The notes: a model not told the origin generated them from the letters alone. A DNA stretch of 64,000 bases from Pseudomonas sp. WS 5079 (GCF_012985465.1 NZ_JAAQWN010000001.1:434001-498000), one strand, 5' to 3'; shown: positions 38,639 through 48,578, numbered from the stretch's first letter. Program-made: numbers and translations.

Positions 38639-39418
38639 ATGCCTTTTGAACTCAGCGTTGACCTCACCACCCTGGCCATCCTCGCCGTGGTTGCCTTTAT
38701 TGCCGGTTTTATCGACGCCATTGCCGGCGGTGGCGGCTTGCTCACCACCCCGGCCCTGCTCACCGCCGGCATGCCGCCCCACCTGGTGCTGGGCACCAAC
38801 AAACTGAGTTCGACCTTCGGCTCGGCCACCGCCAGCTTTACCTTCTACCGGCGCAAGCTGTTCCACCCGCGCCAATGGGTGCATGCCATCGTCGGCACGC
38901 TGGTCGGCGCGCTGGTTGGGGCCGTCGTTGCCCATTACTTGCCCGCCGAGTGGCTGAACAAGATGCTGCCGGTGATCGTCTTTGCCTGCGGCATCTACCT
39001 GTTGTTTGGCGGCACGCCCAAGGCGCCGCTGGACGCCGATGCGCCGATCAAGAAGAAATGGCAGTCGACCCAAGGCTTCGGCCTGGGTTTCTATGATGGT
39101 GTGGCGGGCCCCGGCACCGGGGCGTTCTGGACCGTCAGCACGCTGCTGATGTACCCGGTGGACCTGGTCAAGGCCAGCGGCGTGGCGCGCAGCATGAACT
39201 TCGTCAGCAACGCGGCGGCGTTGTCGGTGTTTATCTTCAACGGTTCGGTGGACTGGATTGTCGGCCTGAGCATGGGCCTGTCGGTGATGGTGGGCGCGTT
39301 CTTTGGCGCTCGCAGTGCCATCAGCGGCGGCGCCAAATTCATTCGCCCGGTGTTTATCACCGTGGTCCTCGGCCTGACCGTGCGCCTAGCCTGGCAGCAC
39401 TGGTTCAGCGTGGCCTAG
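38639..39418 (+). CDS. TSUP family (TauE/SafE, YfcA-like) membrane transporter
   Basis: A 259-residue inner-membrane protein with about eight hydrophobic segments. It shows the TSUP hallmarks: [19 protein letters not shown] near the N-terminus and the repeat [15 protein letters not shown] in the second half. Members export sulfite, sulfoacetate or other organosulfur anions. Divergence from sfnG, 273 bp apart, is suggestive of a role with sulfonates, but the family is broad. Its last 33 bp overlap the convergent nudC gene. Confidence 0.88.
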   Translation: MPFELSVDLTTLAILAVVAFIAGFIDAIAGGGGLLTTPALLTAGMPPHLVLGTNKLSSTFGSATASFTFYRRKLFHPRQWVHAIVGTLVGALVGAVVAHYLPAEWLNKMLPVIVFACGIYLLFGGTPKAPLDADAPIKKKWQSTQGFGLGFYDGVAGPGTGAFWTVSTLLMYPVDLVKASGVARSMNFVSNAAALSVFIFNGSVDWIVGLSMGLSVMVGAFFGARSAISGGAKFIRPVFITVVLGLTVRLAWQHWFSVA

Positions 39419-40219
39419 ACGGCGCGCCACATACAGGTCGATGAGGTAGCGGGCAATCGAGCGCGAGGCCGGCAGCGGCGGCAACTGGTGGATGTTGAAC
39501 CACTGCGCATCTTCAATCTCATCGGCCTGGGGCACGATCTCGCCCCCGGCGTACTCGGCGTGAAAGCCCAGCATCATGGAATGGGGGAACGGCCAGCACT
39601 GACTGCCCACGTACTGGATGTTCTGCACTTCAACCTGCACTTCCTCGCGCACTTCGCGGATCAGGCAGTCTTCGGCAGACTCCCCGGGCTCGGCAAACCC
39701 GGCCAGGGTGCTGTAGACCCCAGTGACGAAACGCGGCGAACGGGCCAGCAGAATCTCATCGCCACGGGTGATCAGCACAATCATGCTCGGTGAAATACGC
39801 GGGTAACTGCGCAGGTCGCACGCCTTGCAGAACATCGCGCGCTCGCGGGGCACCTGCATCATCGCCTGCCCGCAACTGCCGCAAAAGCGGTGCTCGCGGG
39901 CCCAGGTGCCGATTTGCGCGGCATAGCCTAGGACTTTGTACAGGCGGTGATCGCCTTGCAGCATAAAGGCCCGCAAGCCTTGCCAACGGCAACCTGGCAC
40001 GTCGCCGGGGCTGTTCAGCTCCAGCAGATACACAGGCTCGCCGTCCAGATGGCCAATGCCATGCTCGGCCAACACCGGCAGGTCCTGGCGCTTGAGCCAC
40101 TCCCTGGGAAACAGCGGCCCGTTGTCATCCACCAAAAAGCCTTCGCGGCTGCGGGCCACAGCCCAGCCACCGGGGGCGTCGTTGTCCAGCAGCGTTGTGG
40201 TAATCCAGCCTGGGGTCAT
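39386..40219 (-). CDS. nudC: NADH pyrophosphatase / NAD-capped RNA hydrolase
   Basis: A 277-residue Nudix enzyme. The zinc ribbon uses CGSCGQ and CKACDL. The Nudix box is [21 protein letters not shown]. The NudC signature SQPWPFPxS appears as SQCWPFPHS, with Cys replacing the first Pro. It hydrolyses NAD(H) and removes NAD caps from RNA in E. coli. The 3' end overlaps the convergent TSUP gene by 33 bp. Confidence 0.93.
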   Translation of the reverse strand: MTPGWITTTLLDNDAPGGWAVARSREGFLVDDNGPLFPREWLKRQDLPVLAEHGIGHLDGEPVYLLELNSPGDVPGCRWQGLRAFMLQGDHRLYKVLGYAAQIGTWAREHRFCGSCGQAMMQVPRERAMFCKACDLRSYPRISPSMIVLITRGDEILLARSPRFVTGVYSTLAGFAEPGESAEDCLIREVREEVQVEVQNIQYVGSQCWPFPHSMMLGFHAEYAGGEIVPQADEIEDAQWFNIHQLPPLPASRSIARYLIDLYVARRLGHAEPVLPG

Positions 40220-40225
40220 GTTCAG

Positions 40226-41038
40226 TCAATCCACGAATTCGGGTTTCTGTTTACTCATATGGGCCGCAATGGCCACGCGCAGGTCGTTGGATTGCAACAT
40301 AGCAGCGTTCCAGGTGGCAACGTATTCCAGGCCGTCGTTGATGCTGTGGTCACGCATGTAGCTGATCATGGCCTTGGTGCCGGTCACGGCAATCGGCGAT
40401 TTGGCGGCGATTTGCGCGGCAAGGTCCATCACCCCGGCCAGCAGGCTTGCGTGGTCGGCAAAGGTCCGGTTGACCAGGCCGATGCTGCGCGCTTCTTCGG
40501 CGCCAAAGGTGCGCCCGGTGTAGGCCAGTTCGCGCAGCATGCCGTCGCCGATGATGCGTGGCAGGCGTTGCAGGGTGCCGACGTCGGCGGCCATGCCGAT
40601 GTCGATTTCCTTGATCGAGAATTGCGCATCGTCAGCGGCGTAACGCATGTCGCAGGCGCTGATCAGGTCGATGGCGCCGCCGATGCAGTAGCCCTGGATC
40701 GCCGCCAGCACCGGCTTGCGGCAGTTATCCACGGCGTTGAACGAGGCTTGCAGTTGCAGGATCTTGCGCCGCAGCAGGCGCGCATTGCGCCCCACGTCCT
40801 TGCCAAACTCATTGGCCACCGAGGCCAGCATCATCAGGTCGATGCCCGAGGAAAAATGCTTGCCGGCGCCGCTCAACACCACTGCGCGCACCGCGTCGGT
40901 GTCGTCGACCCATTGGAAAATCTCGATGATTTCGCTCCAGAACGCCGCGTTCATGGCGTTGATTTTTTCTGGGCGATTGATCTGCACATGGGCGACGTTG
41001 CCGTGGAGTTCGACGACAAAGGCTTGGTATTCGGACAT
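40226..41038 (-). CDS. Delta(3,5)-delta(2,4)-dienoyl-CoA isomerase-like crotonase
   Basis: A 270-residue enoyl-CoA hydratase/isomerase superfamily protein. The oxyanion-hole regions are GAGKHFSSGIDLMM and IQGYCIGGAIDLISACD. The segment DAQFSIKEIDIGMAADVGTLQRLPRIIG closely resembles mammalian ECH1, where the Glu and Asp are catalytic, so the dienoyl-CoA isomerase role in unsaturated fatty acid beta-oxidation is preferred over hydratase. It starts at the ATG at 41038. It lies 6 bp downstream of nudC's start, on the same strand, so they may be co-transcribed. Confidence 0.88.
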   Translation of the reverse strand: MSEYQAFVVELHGNVAHVQINRPEKINAMNAAFWSEIIEIFQWVDDTDAVRAVVLSGAGKHFSSGIDLMMLASVANEFGKDVGRNARLLRRKILQLQASFNAVDNCRKPVLAAIQGYCIGGAIDLISACDMRYAADDAQFSIKEIDIGMAADVGTLQRLPRIIGDGMLRELAYTGRTFGAEEARSIGLVNRTFADHASLLAGVMDLAAQIAAKSPIAVTGTKAMISYMRDHSINDGLEYVATWNAAMLQSNDLRVAIAAHMSKQKPEFVD

Positions 41039-41166
41039 GGCAGTGATCCTTGGCTGGCGGCTGATAAGGGCCGAACTATAGCAAGGGTGCGTCAGGGGCG
41101 GTAAGGCTGCGCATATGCCAAAAGCAGGACTGCAGAAAAACACCCATGAATGTGGCAGCGGGCTTG

Positions 41167-41271
41167 TGTGGGAGCGGGCTTGCTCGCGAAAGCAGTGGGT
41201 CAGTCAACATCAATGTTCGCTGGGCCGACGTCTTCGCGGCGATGCGGCGATCCGACAAGCCCGCTCCCACA
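41167..41271. repeat. REPIN-type 105-bp inverted repeat, copy 3
   Basis: Starts TGTGGGAGCGGGCTTGCTCG and ends CAAGCCCGCTCCCACA, in the same orientation as copy 2, from which it differs at one base. It separates the dienoyl-CoA isomerase gene from the end of the histidine kinase gene. Confidence 0.85.
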
Positions 41272-41293
41272 CAGGCCCGCTCTAGACAAACAG

Positions 41294-42589
41294 TCAGGTA
41301 GGCAGCCACAGGCGCAGGCGTGCGCCACCCAGTGGCGAGGCCTGGGCGGTGAGTGTGCCACCCTGTGCTTCGACGGCCCGGCGGCTGATCGCCAGGCCCA
41401 GGCCGAAGCCACCGGTGGCGCGGTCGCGGCTGCGGTCCAGGCGGTAGAACGGTTCGAAAATCCGCGCACGCTGCTCTTCGGGGATGCCGATGCCGTCGTC
41501 ATCCACCCAGATTTCGCAGCCCTTGGCGCAGACCTTGACGCCAATCTGGATGCGTCGCTCGCAATAGCGCATGGCATTGCGCAGCAGGTTTTGCAGGGCG
41601 CGGGCGGTGAGGCGTGGGTCGAGGGTAAAACGCTCCACGGCGCAGTCCAGCACCACATCAATCACAATCTCGGGGTTCTCCAGTTCGTCGTCGATGCTGC
41701 CCAGGATGCTGTCGATAAACTCATCCAGCACCACTTCCACCCGCTCGGGCAGTTGTGCCGGGTTTTGCAGGCGGCTGTAGGACAGCAGTTCCAGCACCAA
41801 CTCATCCAGCTCGCGGATGTGCGCCACCAGGCCTTGCAGGCGTTCGCGGCTGGCGGCCGGTTGGTCTTCGGACAGCGCCAGGGCCAGGCCGAAGTCCAGG
41901 CGGGTCAGCGGGGTACGCAGCTCGTGGGACACGGCGTTGAGCAAGTCACGCTGCTGGTTGAGCAGGTGTTCGATGTCATTGGCCATGGTGTCGAACACCG
42001 CCGCCAGGCTGCCGATGTTGGAGCTGGGCGGAATGTGCGTGCGTTCTTCCAGATGACCACGGCCCAGTTGCGCGGCTGTGGCCTTGAGGCGTTCCAGGTC
42101 GCGCCAGTGCGGGCGCAGCCACAGCAACAGGCCCCCCAGCAGCGCCGCGCCGATCAGTACGTTCATGGTCCAGTACAGCAGGTTCATGTCCAGCGGGTCG
42201 GGCGGGATGGTCAGCTTGACCGCCAATTGGTCATTGAGCGGCGAGCTGATTTCTTCCATCCAGCCCCACTCCCCCAGGCGGATGACCGGTTTGCCCTGCT
42301 CCAGCAACCGCTCCTCGGCCGGCGTATAGCGGGCATCCTGGCGATGCAGCAATTGCACCTTCAAGGGCGCAAAGTCCCGGGCCAACTGGTCGGTGACCTC
42401 GGACCAGCGCTCCACCGGCCGGCTGTGGTACTGACGCACGATCAGGCTCTGCAAGCCCCGGGATTGCTCGAGGTTGTAGTTCATGTAGCGATGATGGAAG
42501 ACCTCGATGATGCCCATGGGAATCAGGTAGATCGCCGCGCTGTAGGTCACGATGGTCAGCAGGTAGAGACGGATCAGGAGCCGGAACAT
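41294..42589 (-). CDS. Sensor histidine kinase, RstB-like
   Basis: A 431-residue inner-membrane kinase. TM1 is at the N-terminus (MFRLLIRLYLLTIVTYSAAIYL). A periplasmic domain of about 120 residues follows, then TM2, and a HAMP region opening WLRPHWRDLERLKATAAQLGRG, which is strikingly like E. coli RstB (WMRPHWQDML...). The phosphoacceptor is in AVSHELRTPLTRL; N, G1 and G2 boxes are NLLRNAMRYCE, VDDDGIGIP and GGFGLGLAIS. The start ATG lies just 4 bp after the response-regulator stop. The pair is divergent from an RND pump that it probably controls. Confidence 0.92.
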   Translation of the reverse strand: MFRLLIRLYLLTIVTYSAAIYLIPMGIIEVFHHRYMNYNLEQSRGLQSLIVRQYHSRPVERWSEVTDQLARDFAPLKVQLLHRQDARYTPAEERLLEQGKPVIRLGEWGWMEEISSPLNDQLAVKLTIPPDPLDMNLLYWTMNVLIGAALLGGLLLWLRPHWRDLERLKATAAQLGRGHLEERTHIPPSSNIGSLAAVFDTMANDIEHLLNQQRDLLNAVSHELRTPLTRLDFGLALALSEDQPAASRERLQGLVAHIRELDELVLELLSYSRLQNPAQLPERVEVVLDEFIDSILGSIDDELENPEIVIDVVLDCAVERFTLDPRLTARALQNLLRNAMRYCERRIQIGVKVCAKGCEIWVDDDGIGIPEEQRARIFEPFYRLDRSRDRATGGFGLGLAISRRAVEAQGGTLTAQASPLGGARLRLWLPT

Positions 42590-42593
42590 GCTG

Positions 42594-43295
42594 TCAGCAT
42601 TCCCACTCGGAACGGCTGAACAGGTAACCCTTGCCCCACACCGTCTTGATCTTGCGCGCCTCGCCGGCATGGTCGTCGAACTTGCGCCGCAGCTTGGAAA
42701 TGGCCACATCCACCGAGCGGTCGGTGCCGTTGAACTCGATGCCCCGCAGGCGCTGCAGGATCTGGTCGCGGCTGAGCACTTCACCGGCATGCCGGGCCAG
42801 CACCACCAACAGGTTGTATTCACCGCTGGACAGCTCCACCGCCTGGTCGCGCCAGGTCACGGCGCGCTCCGACAGGTCGATGCACAGGTTGCCCATGATG
42901 ATCTGGTCATTGGCCGCCTGTGGCTCGCTGAGGCTGCTGCGGCGCAACAGGGTGCGCACCCGGGCCAGCAGCACCCGTGGCTCGCAGGGCTTGGTCACGT
43001 AGTCATCGGCGCCCATCTCCAGGCCCAGCACCTGGTCATGGCTGTCATCGCGGGCGGTGAGCATCAGGATCGGCAGGCCGGCCGAGTCGGCGCGCAGCAG
43101 GCGGCAGACTTGCAGGCCATCCAGGCCCGGCAGCATCAGGTCGAGGATCACCAGGTCCGGCGGGTTGAGCCTGGCCCGCTCGCGTACGTGGTCGCCACGG
43201 CTGAGCACATTGACGTGGTAGCCATTGCGTTCAAGGTAACTGGCAATCAGCTCGGACAGCGCGGCGTCGTCTTCGACCAGGAGGATGTTGGGCAT
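42594..43295 (-). CDS. OmpR-family response regulator, RstA-like
   Basis: A 233-residue regulator. The receiver domain has the acidic pair in LLVEDDAA, the phosphoacceptor Asp52 in VILDLMLPG, and Lys in VTKP. The winged-helix domain includes RGIEFNGTDRSVDVAISKLR and IKTVWGKGYLF, which closely resemble the C-terminus of E. coli RstA. A sequence like the RstA box lies at 43406-43419, in the intergenic region shared with the divergent RND operon, so it probably activates itself and the pump. Confidence 0.92.
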   Translation of the reverse strand: MPNILLVEDDAALSELIASYLERNGYHVNVLSRGDHVRERARLNPPDLVILDLMLPGLDGLQVCRLLRADSAGLPILMLTARDDSHDQVLGLEMGADDYVTKPCEPRVLLARVRTLLRRSSLSEPQAANDQIIMGNLCIDLSERAVTWRDQAVELSSGEYNLLVVLARHAGEVLSRDQILQRLRGIEFNGTDRSVDVAISKLRRKFDDHAGEARKIKTVWGKGYLFSRSEWEC

Positions 43296-43405
43296 GGTGC
43301 TTCCAAATAATACAGTTTCACATTAGATCGTCATTGATCAGAAGAGCTTGTTAGGATCCACGGCCGTAAAGGATATACGCAGGCGCCTCGGCGTGCGCCG
43401 TACCT

Positions 43406-43419
43406 TACATTTCTTCACA
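43406..43419 (+). promoter_or_regulatory. RstA-box-like site in the RND operon promoter region
   Basis: TACATTTCTTCACA matches the E. coli RstA box TACATNTNGTTACA at 10 of its 12 defined positions. A second CTTCACA half-site lies at 43434-43440, 21 bp (two helical turns) from the CTTCACA at 43413. The site is 75-88 bp before the adaptor gene. Confidence 0.5.
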
Positions 43420-43493
43420 CACCACCTACACAGCTTCACAGCACCGAGCCGGGGGTGTCCGTAGGATGCGCCAGTCAATATTGGGATAAGAGC

Positions 43494-44651
43494 ATGTCAA
43501 AGAATCTGTTTGCGCCGTTTTGCCTGCTGGCACTGACGTTGGCCCTGGGTGCCTGTGGCAACTCTGCGGACGACGCCCCGCAAATGCCCCTGGCCAAGGT
43601 ACGGATCGAAACCCTCGAAGCCAAACCCCTGTCCATCAGCAGCGAGCTGAGCGGACGGATTGCCGCGCCACGCATTGCCGAAGTGCGCGCCCGGGTCGCA
43701 GGCGTGGTGTTGCAACGGGTGTTCAACGAAGGCCATGACGTCAAACAGGGCGACGTGCTGTTCCGTATTGACCCGGCGCCGTTCAAGGCCGACCTCGACA
43801 GTGCCCAGGCCAGCCTGCGCAAGGCCGAGGCCAATGCCTTCCAGGCGCGCCTGCAAGAGCAGCGCTATAGCCAACTAGTCGAAGGCAATGCCATCAGCGC
43901 CCAGGACTACGACAACGCCCGCGCCGCCGCCCGGCAAACCGCCGCTGAGGTCGCGGCCAACCAGGCAGCGGTGCAGCGTGCCAAGCTCAACCTCGGCTAT
44001 GCCACCGTCACCGCACCGATCTCCGGGCGTATCGGCCGTGCGCTAGTGACCGAAGGCGCGCTGGTGGGCCAGAACGAAGCCACGCCCATGGCCGTGATCC
44101 AGCAGCTGGACCCGATCCACGCCGACCTCACCCAGTCCACCCGCGAGCTCAATGACCTGCGCCGCGCCTTCCGCGCCGGGCATTTGAAGCAAGTGGGCCA
44201 AAACCAGGCCAAGGCCACGCTGATTCAGGATGACGGCAGCCTCTACCCGCTGCCGGGCAAGTTGCTGTTCGCGGAAATTTCCGTAGACCCCGGCACCGGG
44301 CAGATCATCCTGCGCAGCGAATTCCCCAACCCGGACCTCGACCTGTTGCCCGGCAGCTTTATCCGTGTACGCCTGGAGCAGGCCGTCGACCAGCAAGGCC
44401 TGAGCGTGCCGCAGCGCGCAATCACCCGCGACAGCGCCGGTATCCCCATGGTGTTGCTGGTGGATGCCGAGCAGAACGTCAGCCAGCAACCGGTGGAATT
44501 GGGCGCAGCGGTCAATGATCGTTGGGTGGTCAACAGCGGCTTGAAGGCCGGGGACCGCATCATCGTCGAAGGCCTGCAACATGCGCGCCCCGGTGAAAAA
44601 GTCGAAGTGGATGCCAGCACCGCGCCTGTCGCCCAGGCAGCCGGCCAGTAA
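43494..44651 (+). CDS. RND efflux periplasmic adaptor lipoprotein (MexA/AcrA-like)
   Basis: A 385-residue membrane fusion protein. The signal peptide ends in a lipobox LGAC with Cys21. It has the split lipoyl domain (VRARVAGVVLQRVFNEGHDVKQG and TAPISGRIGRALVTEGALVG), the alpha-hairpin, and a beta-barrel domain. The ATG at 43494 has GGATAAG upstream; a reading from 43455 would add 13 residues before the signal peptide and is less likely. It is co-transcribed with the RND transporter 18 bp downstream. No outer-membrane channel gene is present, so the pump probably borrows an OprM-type channel. Confidence 0.92.
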   Translation: MSKNLFAPFCLLALTLALGACGNSADDAPQMPLAKVRIETLEAKPLSISSELSGRIAAPRIAEVRARVAGVVLQRVFNEGHDVKQGDVLFRIDPAPFKADLDSAQASLRKAEANAFQARLQEQRYSQLVEGNAISAQDYDNARAAARQTAAEVAANQAAVQRAKLNLGYATVTAPISGRIGRALVTEGALVGQNEATPMAVIQQLDPIHADLTQSTRELNDLRRAFRAGHLKQVGQNQAKATLIQDDGSLYPLPGKLLFAEISVDPGTGQIILRSEFPNPDLDLLPGSFIRVRLEQAVDQQGLSVPQRAITRDSAGIPMVLLVDAEQNVSQQPVELGAAVNDRWVVNSGLKAGDRIIVEGLQHARPGEKVEVDASTAPVAQAAGQ

Positions 44652-44669
44652 TCATAGGGATCAGAGACA

Positions 44670-47600
44670 ATGCCGCAGTTCTTTATTGACCGCCCGATCT
44701 TCGCCTGGGTGGTCGCCCTGTTTATCCTGCTGGCCGGCGCCCTCGCCATCCCGCAGTTGCCCGTGGCGCAGTACCCCAACGTCGCGCCACCGAAAGTGGA
44801 AATCTATGCGACGTACCCCGGTGCGTCGGCGCAGACCCTGGACGAAAGCGTGGTCAGCCTGATCGAGCAGGAGCTCAACGGGGCCGACCACCTGTTGTAT
44901 TTCGAATCCCAGAGCAGCCTCGGCTCGGCCACCATCACCGCGACCTTCCAGCCGGGAACCAACCCGGAAATGGCCCAGGTCGATGTGCAGAACCGTCTCA
45001 AAGCCGTAGAGCCGCGCCTGCCGCAAGCGGTGACCCAGCAAGGCCTGCAGGTGGAGAAAGTGTCTGCCGGCTTCCTGCTATTGGTAACCCTGACCTCCAG
45101 TGACGGCAAGCTCGACGACGTGGCGCTCAGCGACTACCTGGCGCGCAACGTGATGAACGAGCTCAAGCGCCTGGACGGTGTGGGCAAGGCGCAACTGTAT
45201 GGCGCCGAGCGGGCGATGCGGATCTGGATCGATCCGCAGAAACTCATTGGTTTCAACCTGACCCCGGCCGACGTCAACGCCGCGATTACCGCGCAGAACG
45301 CCCAGGTTTCGGCCGGCAGCATCGGTGATTTGCCAGGCACCAATACCCAGGAAATCACCGCGTCGATTCTGGTCAAGGGCCAGCTCTCCACCCCCGCCGA
45401 ATTTGCCGACATTGTGCTCAAGGCCAACCCGGACGGTTCCACCGTGCGCATTGGTGATGTGGCGCGGGTCGAGGTCGGCAGCCAGGAGTACCAGTTCTCC
45501 ACGCGTTTGAACGGCAAGCCTTCCACCGCCGTCAGCGTGCAGCTGTCGCCCGGCGCCAATGCCTTGAGCACCGCGACCCTGGTGCGGGCTAAGATGGATG
45601 AGCTGTCGCGCTACTTCCCGGCCAACGTCGAGTACAAGATCCCGTACGACACCTCGCCGTTCGTCAAGGTCTCGATCACCAAGGTGATCTACACCCTGCT
45701 GGAGGCGATGGCGCTGGTGTTTGCGGTGATGTTCCTGTTCCTGCAGAACATCCGCTACACCCTGATCCCGACGCTGGTGGTGCCGATTGCACTGATGGGC
45801 ACCTTCGCCACCATGCTGTTGCTGGGTTTCTCGATCAACGTGCTGACCATGTTCGGCATGGTGCTGGCCATCGGCATCCTGGTGGACGATGCGATTGTGG
45901 TGGTGGAGAACGTCGAGCGGATCATGGTCACGGAGGGCCTGTCGCCCAAGGAAGCCACACGCAAGGCCATGGGCCAGATTACCGGGGCGATCATCGGCAT
46001 TACCCTGGTGCTGGTGGCGGTGTTCCTGCCGATGGCCTTTATGCCGGGCTCGGTGGGGGTGATCTACCAGCAGTTCTCGCTGTCGATGGCCACCTCGATC
46101 CTGTTCTCGGCGTTTCTTGCCCTGTCCCTGACCCCGGCCTTGTGCGCCACCCTGCTCAAGCCAATTGCCAAGGGCGAGCACCATGCCAAGGGCGGGTTCT
46201 TTGGTTGGTTCAACCGGCGCTTTGAACAACTGACCGACCGCTACGAAGGCTGGGTTGCCTATGCCCTCAAGCGCAGCGGCCGCTACCTGCTGATCTACCT
46301 GGTCCTGCTGGTAGGCCTGGGCTTCCTGTTCAGCCGCCTGCCCGCCTCGTTCCTGCCAGTGGAAGATCAGGGCTACACCATCACCGATATTCAGTTGCCG
46401 CCAGGCGCGAGCAAGAACCGTACGGTGCTGGTGGCCGAGCAGATCGAGGCGCACAACGCCACCGAGCCGGGCGTCGGTGATACGACGATGATCATGGGCT
46501 TCAGCTTCTCCGGCTCCGGGCAGAACGCGGCGCTGGCGTTTACCACGCTCAAGGACTGGTCCGAGCGCAGCAGCGACGATTCGGCGGCCTCGATTGCCGA
46601 TCGCGCCAACATGGCCTTTACCGAACTCAAGGATGCGATGGCCTATGCCGTGCTGCCGCCACCGGTGGATGGCCTGGGCACCTCCAGCGGCTTTGAGTTC
46701 CGTTTGCAGGACCGTGGCGGCGTGGGCCATGCCGCATTGATGGCGGCGCGTACCGAGCTGCTGGCGGCGGCGGAAAAAAGCCCGATCCTGGCCAATGTGC
46801 GCGAAAGCGCCCTGGCCGAGGCGCCGCAAGTGCAGTTGGCGGTGGACCGCAAGCGGGCCAACGCCCTGGGCGTGTCGTTTGCCGATGTGGGCAATATCCT
46901 GTCTTCGGCCGTTGGCTCGGCCTACATCAACGACTTCCCCAACCAGGGCCGCATGCAGCGCGTGGTGGTGCAGGCCGAAGGCGACCAGCGCAGCCAGGTC
47001 GAAGACCTGATGAAGATCCATGTGCGCAACAACGCCGGGAAGATGGTGCCGCTGTCGGCGTTTGTCCAAGCGCGCTGGGTCCAGGGCCCGGCGCAGTTGA
47101 CCCGTTACAACGGTTACCCGGCCATCGCTATTTCGGGTGAAGCTTCACCGGGTCATAGCACCGGCGAGGCAATGGAAGAAATCCAGCGTCTGGTCAGCCA
47201 ATTGCCAGCGGGCCTGGGCCAGGAATGGACCGGGTTGTCGTTGCAGGAGCGCTTGTCGGGTTCCCAGGCGCCGCTGCTGCTGATGCTGTCGCTGCTGGTG
47301 GTGTTCCTGTGCCTGGCAGCGCTGTATGAAAGCTGGTCGATCCCCACTTCGGTGCTGCTGGTGGTGCCACTGGGGGTATTGGGCGCGGTCATGGCGGTGT
47401 CACTGCGCGGCATGCCCAACGATGTGTTCTTCAAGGTCGGCCTGATCACGATCATCGGGCTGTCAGCGAAAAACGCGATCCTGATCATCGAGTTTGCCAA
47501 GGACTTGTATGACCAGGGCGAAGACTTGGTCGAGGCGACATTGAAGGCTGCTCGCTTGCGTCTGCGACCGATCATCATGACTTCGCTGGCGTTTATTCTG

Positions 47601-47762
47601 GGCGTGGTGCCGTTGGCCATTGCCACCGGCGCCAGTTCGGCGAGCCAGCAGGCGATTGGTACTGGGGTGATCGGCGGGATGATCACTGCGACGCTGGCGG
47701 TGGTGTTTGTGCCGGTGTTCTTTGTGGTCGTCATGAAACTGGTGCGCAAACGCAAAGATTGA
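44670..47762 (+). CDS. RND multidrug efflux transporter (HAE1 family, AcrB/MexB-like)
   Basis: A 1030-residue inner-membrane proton antiporter. The N-terminus MPQFFIDRPIFAWVVALFIL is the AcrB type. TM4 carries the Asp pair in LAIGILVDDAIVVVENVER, and the TM10 lysine is in IGLSAKNAILIIEFAKDLYDQG. All 12 transmembrane helices and both large periplasmic loops are present. It works with the upstream adaptor. Substrates are unknown; control by the divergent RstAB-like system is inferred from position and the RstA-like box. Confidence 0.94.
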   Translation: MPQFFIDRPIFAWVVALFILLAGALAIPQLPVAQYPNVAPPKVEIYATYPGASAQTLDESVVSLIEQELNGADHLLYFESQSSLGSATITATFQPGTNPEMAQVDVQNRLKAVEPRLPQAVTQQGLQVEKVSAGFLLLVTLTSSDGKLDDVALSDYLARNVMNELKRLDGVGKAQLYGAERAMRIWIDPQKLIGFNLTPADVNAAITAQNAQVSAGSIGDLPGTNTQEITASILVKGQLSTPAEFADIVLKANPDGSTVRIGDVARVEVGSQEYQFSTRLNGKPSTAVSVQLSPGANALSTATLVRAKMDELSRYFPANVEYKIPYDTSPFVKVSITKVIYTLLEAMALVFAVMFLFLQNIRYTLIPTLVVPIALMGTFATMLLLGFSINVLTMFGMVLAIGILVDDAIVVVENVERIMVTEGLSPKEATRKAMGQITGAIIGITLVLVAVFLPMAFMPGSVGVIYQQFSLSMATSILFSAFLALSLTPALCATLLKPIAKGEHHAKGGFFGWFNRRFEQLTDRYEGWVAYALKRSGRYLLIYLVLLVGLGFLFSRLPASFLPVEDQGYTITDIQLPPGASKNRTVLVAEQIEAHNATEPGVGDTTMIMGFSFSGSGQNAALAFTTLKDWSERSSDDSAASIADRANMAFTELKDAMAYAVLPPPVDGLGTSSGFEFRLQDRGGVGHAALMAARTELLAAAEKSPILANVRESALAEAPQVQLAVDRKRANALGVSFADVGNILSSAVGSAYINDFPNQGRMQRVVVQAEGDQRSQVEDLMKIHVRNNAGKMVPLSAFVQARWVQGPAQLTRYNGYPAIAISGEASPGHSTGEAMEEIQRLVSQLPAGLGQEWTGLSLQERLSGSQAPLLLMLSLLVVFLCLAALYESWSIPTSVLLVVPLGVLGAVMAVSLRGMPNDVFFKVGLITIIGLSAKNAILIIEFAKDLYDQGEDLVEATLKAARLRLRPIIMTSLAFILGVVPLAIATGASSASQQAIGTGVIGGMITATLAVVFVPVFFVVVMKLVRKRKD

Positions 47763-47772
47763 TACCCCCCCC

Positions 47773-47799
47773 TGTAGGGGCCGGCAAGCCGGCTCCTAC
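47773..47799. repeat. Single REP palindrome after the RND gene
   Basis: TGTAGGGGCCGGC and GCCGGCTCCTAC form an 11-12-bp stem with an AA loop. It lies 10 bp beyond the RND stop and could stabilise or terminate the transcript. It is of the GTAGGAGCCGGC type, different from the 105-bp elements. Confidence 0.75.
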
Positions 47800-47844
47800 G
47801 GGAATAGGCTATGGTGCTCACATGTCCTGTGTATGTGAGCCATC

Positions 47845-48486
47845 ATGCCTTTTCTCGCCCGTACCCACCCTCGCCTGTCCGCTGCCGCCGTCCTGGGACT
47901 GGCAATCGGCATCCTGGCGCCCGTCGACTCAATCCTCAGCAAAATCCTGATCGGCTGGAACGTCGGGGTCTGGACCTACCTGGTGCTGATGCTGCGCCTG
48001 ACCATCCGTGCCAAGGCCGAAGACGTCAAGCGCATCGCCGAGGTCGAGGATGAAAACGCCGGCCTGGTGTTATTTATGGTGTGCATTGCGGCGATTGCGA
48101 GCCTGGCCACCATTGCGGTTGGCCTGGCCGGCAGCAAGGGCCTGGACACGACCGAGCGCCTGCTGCATTACGGTTTTACCGGGGTGACGGTGATTGGTTC
48201 GTGGTTGCTGATCGGGGTGATTTTCAGCGTGCACTACGCCCGCCTCTATTACACCTGGGAGGGCAAGGAACCGGCGCTGCGCTTTGCCGAAGGGCTACTG
48301 ACCCCCAACTACTGGGACTTCCTGTACTTCTCCTTCACCATCGGCGTTGCCGTGCAGACTTCGGATGTGGGGGTGGCTACCCGGGCCATGCGCAAAGTGG
48401 TGTTGGGGCAATCGTTGATCGGTTTTTTGTTCAATACGGCGATCTTGGGTTTTTCGATCAACATCGCGGCGGGGTTGTTCGGTTAG
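47845..48486 (+). CDS. DUF1345 family membrane protein
   Basis: A 213-residue protein with about five hydrophobic segments and the conserved DUF1345 stretch [30 protein letters not shown]. This is followed by [23 protein letters not shown], which resembles an ion-channel pore region. Function is unknown. It is preceded by a REP palindrome, so it is probably transcribed apart from the RND pump. Confidence 0.88.
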   Translation: MPFLARTHPRLSAAAVLGLAIGILAPVDSILSKILIGWNVGVWTYLVLMLRLTIRAKAEDVKRIAEVEDENAGLVLFMVCIAAIASLATIAVGLAGSKGLDTTERLLHYGFTGVTVIGSWLLIGVIFSVHYARLYYTWEGKEPALRFAEGLLTPNYWDFLYFSFTIGVAVQTSDVGVATRAMRKVVLGQSLIGFLFNTAILGFSINIAAGLFG

Positions 48487-48562
48487 TCTAAGTGCCAAAG
48501 AGTATTAACAGCGGCGTGCTTAGATTGTCATTGGATCATTCATAAGTCGTTGTCTTCGTATA

Positions 48563-48578
48563 CTGTTAGTTCTGACAG
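48563..48578. promoter_or_regulatory. Shared 16-bp dyad, box 3 (upstream of the 153-residue protein)
   Basis: CTGTTAGTTCTGACAG lies 91 bp before the ATG at 48670. It is identical over all 16 bases to box 4 (55267-55282, minus strand), although the flanking sequence differs. Confidence 0.75.

Noticed and set aside
45078..47069. A 663-residue minus-strand open frame
   Set aside because: It is antisense to the RND transporter, is full of His, Gln and Gly from third-position GC bias, and has no domain.
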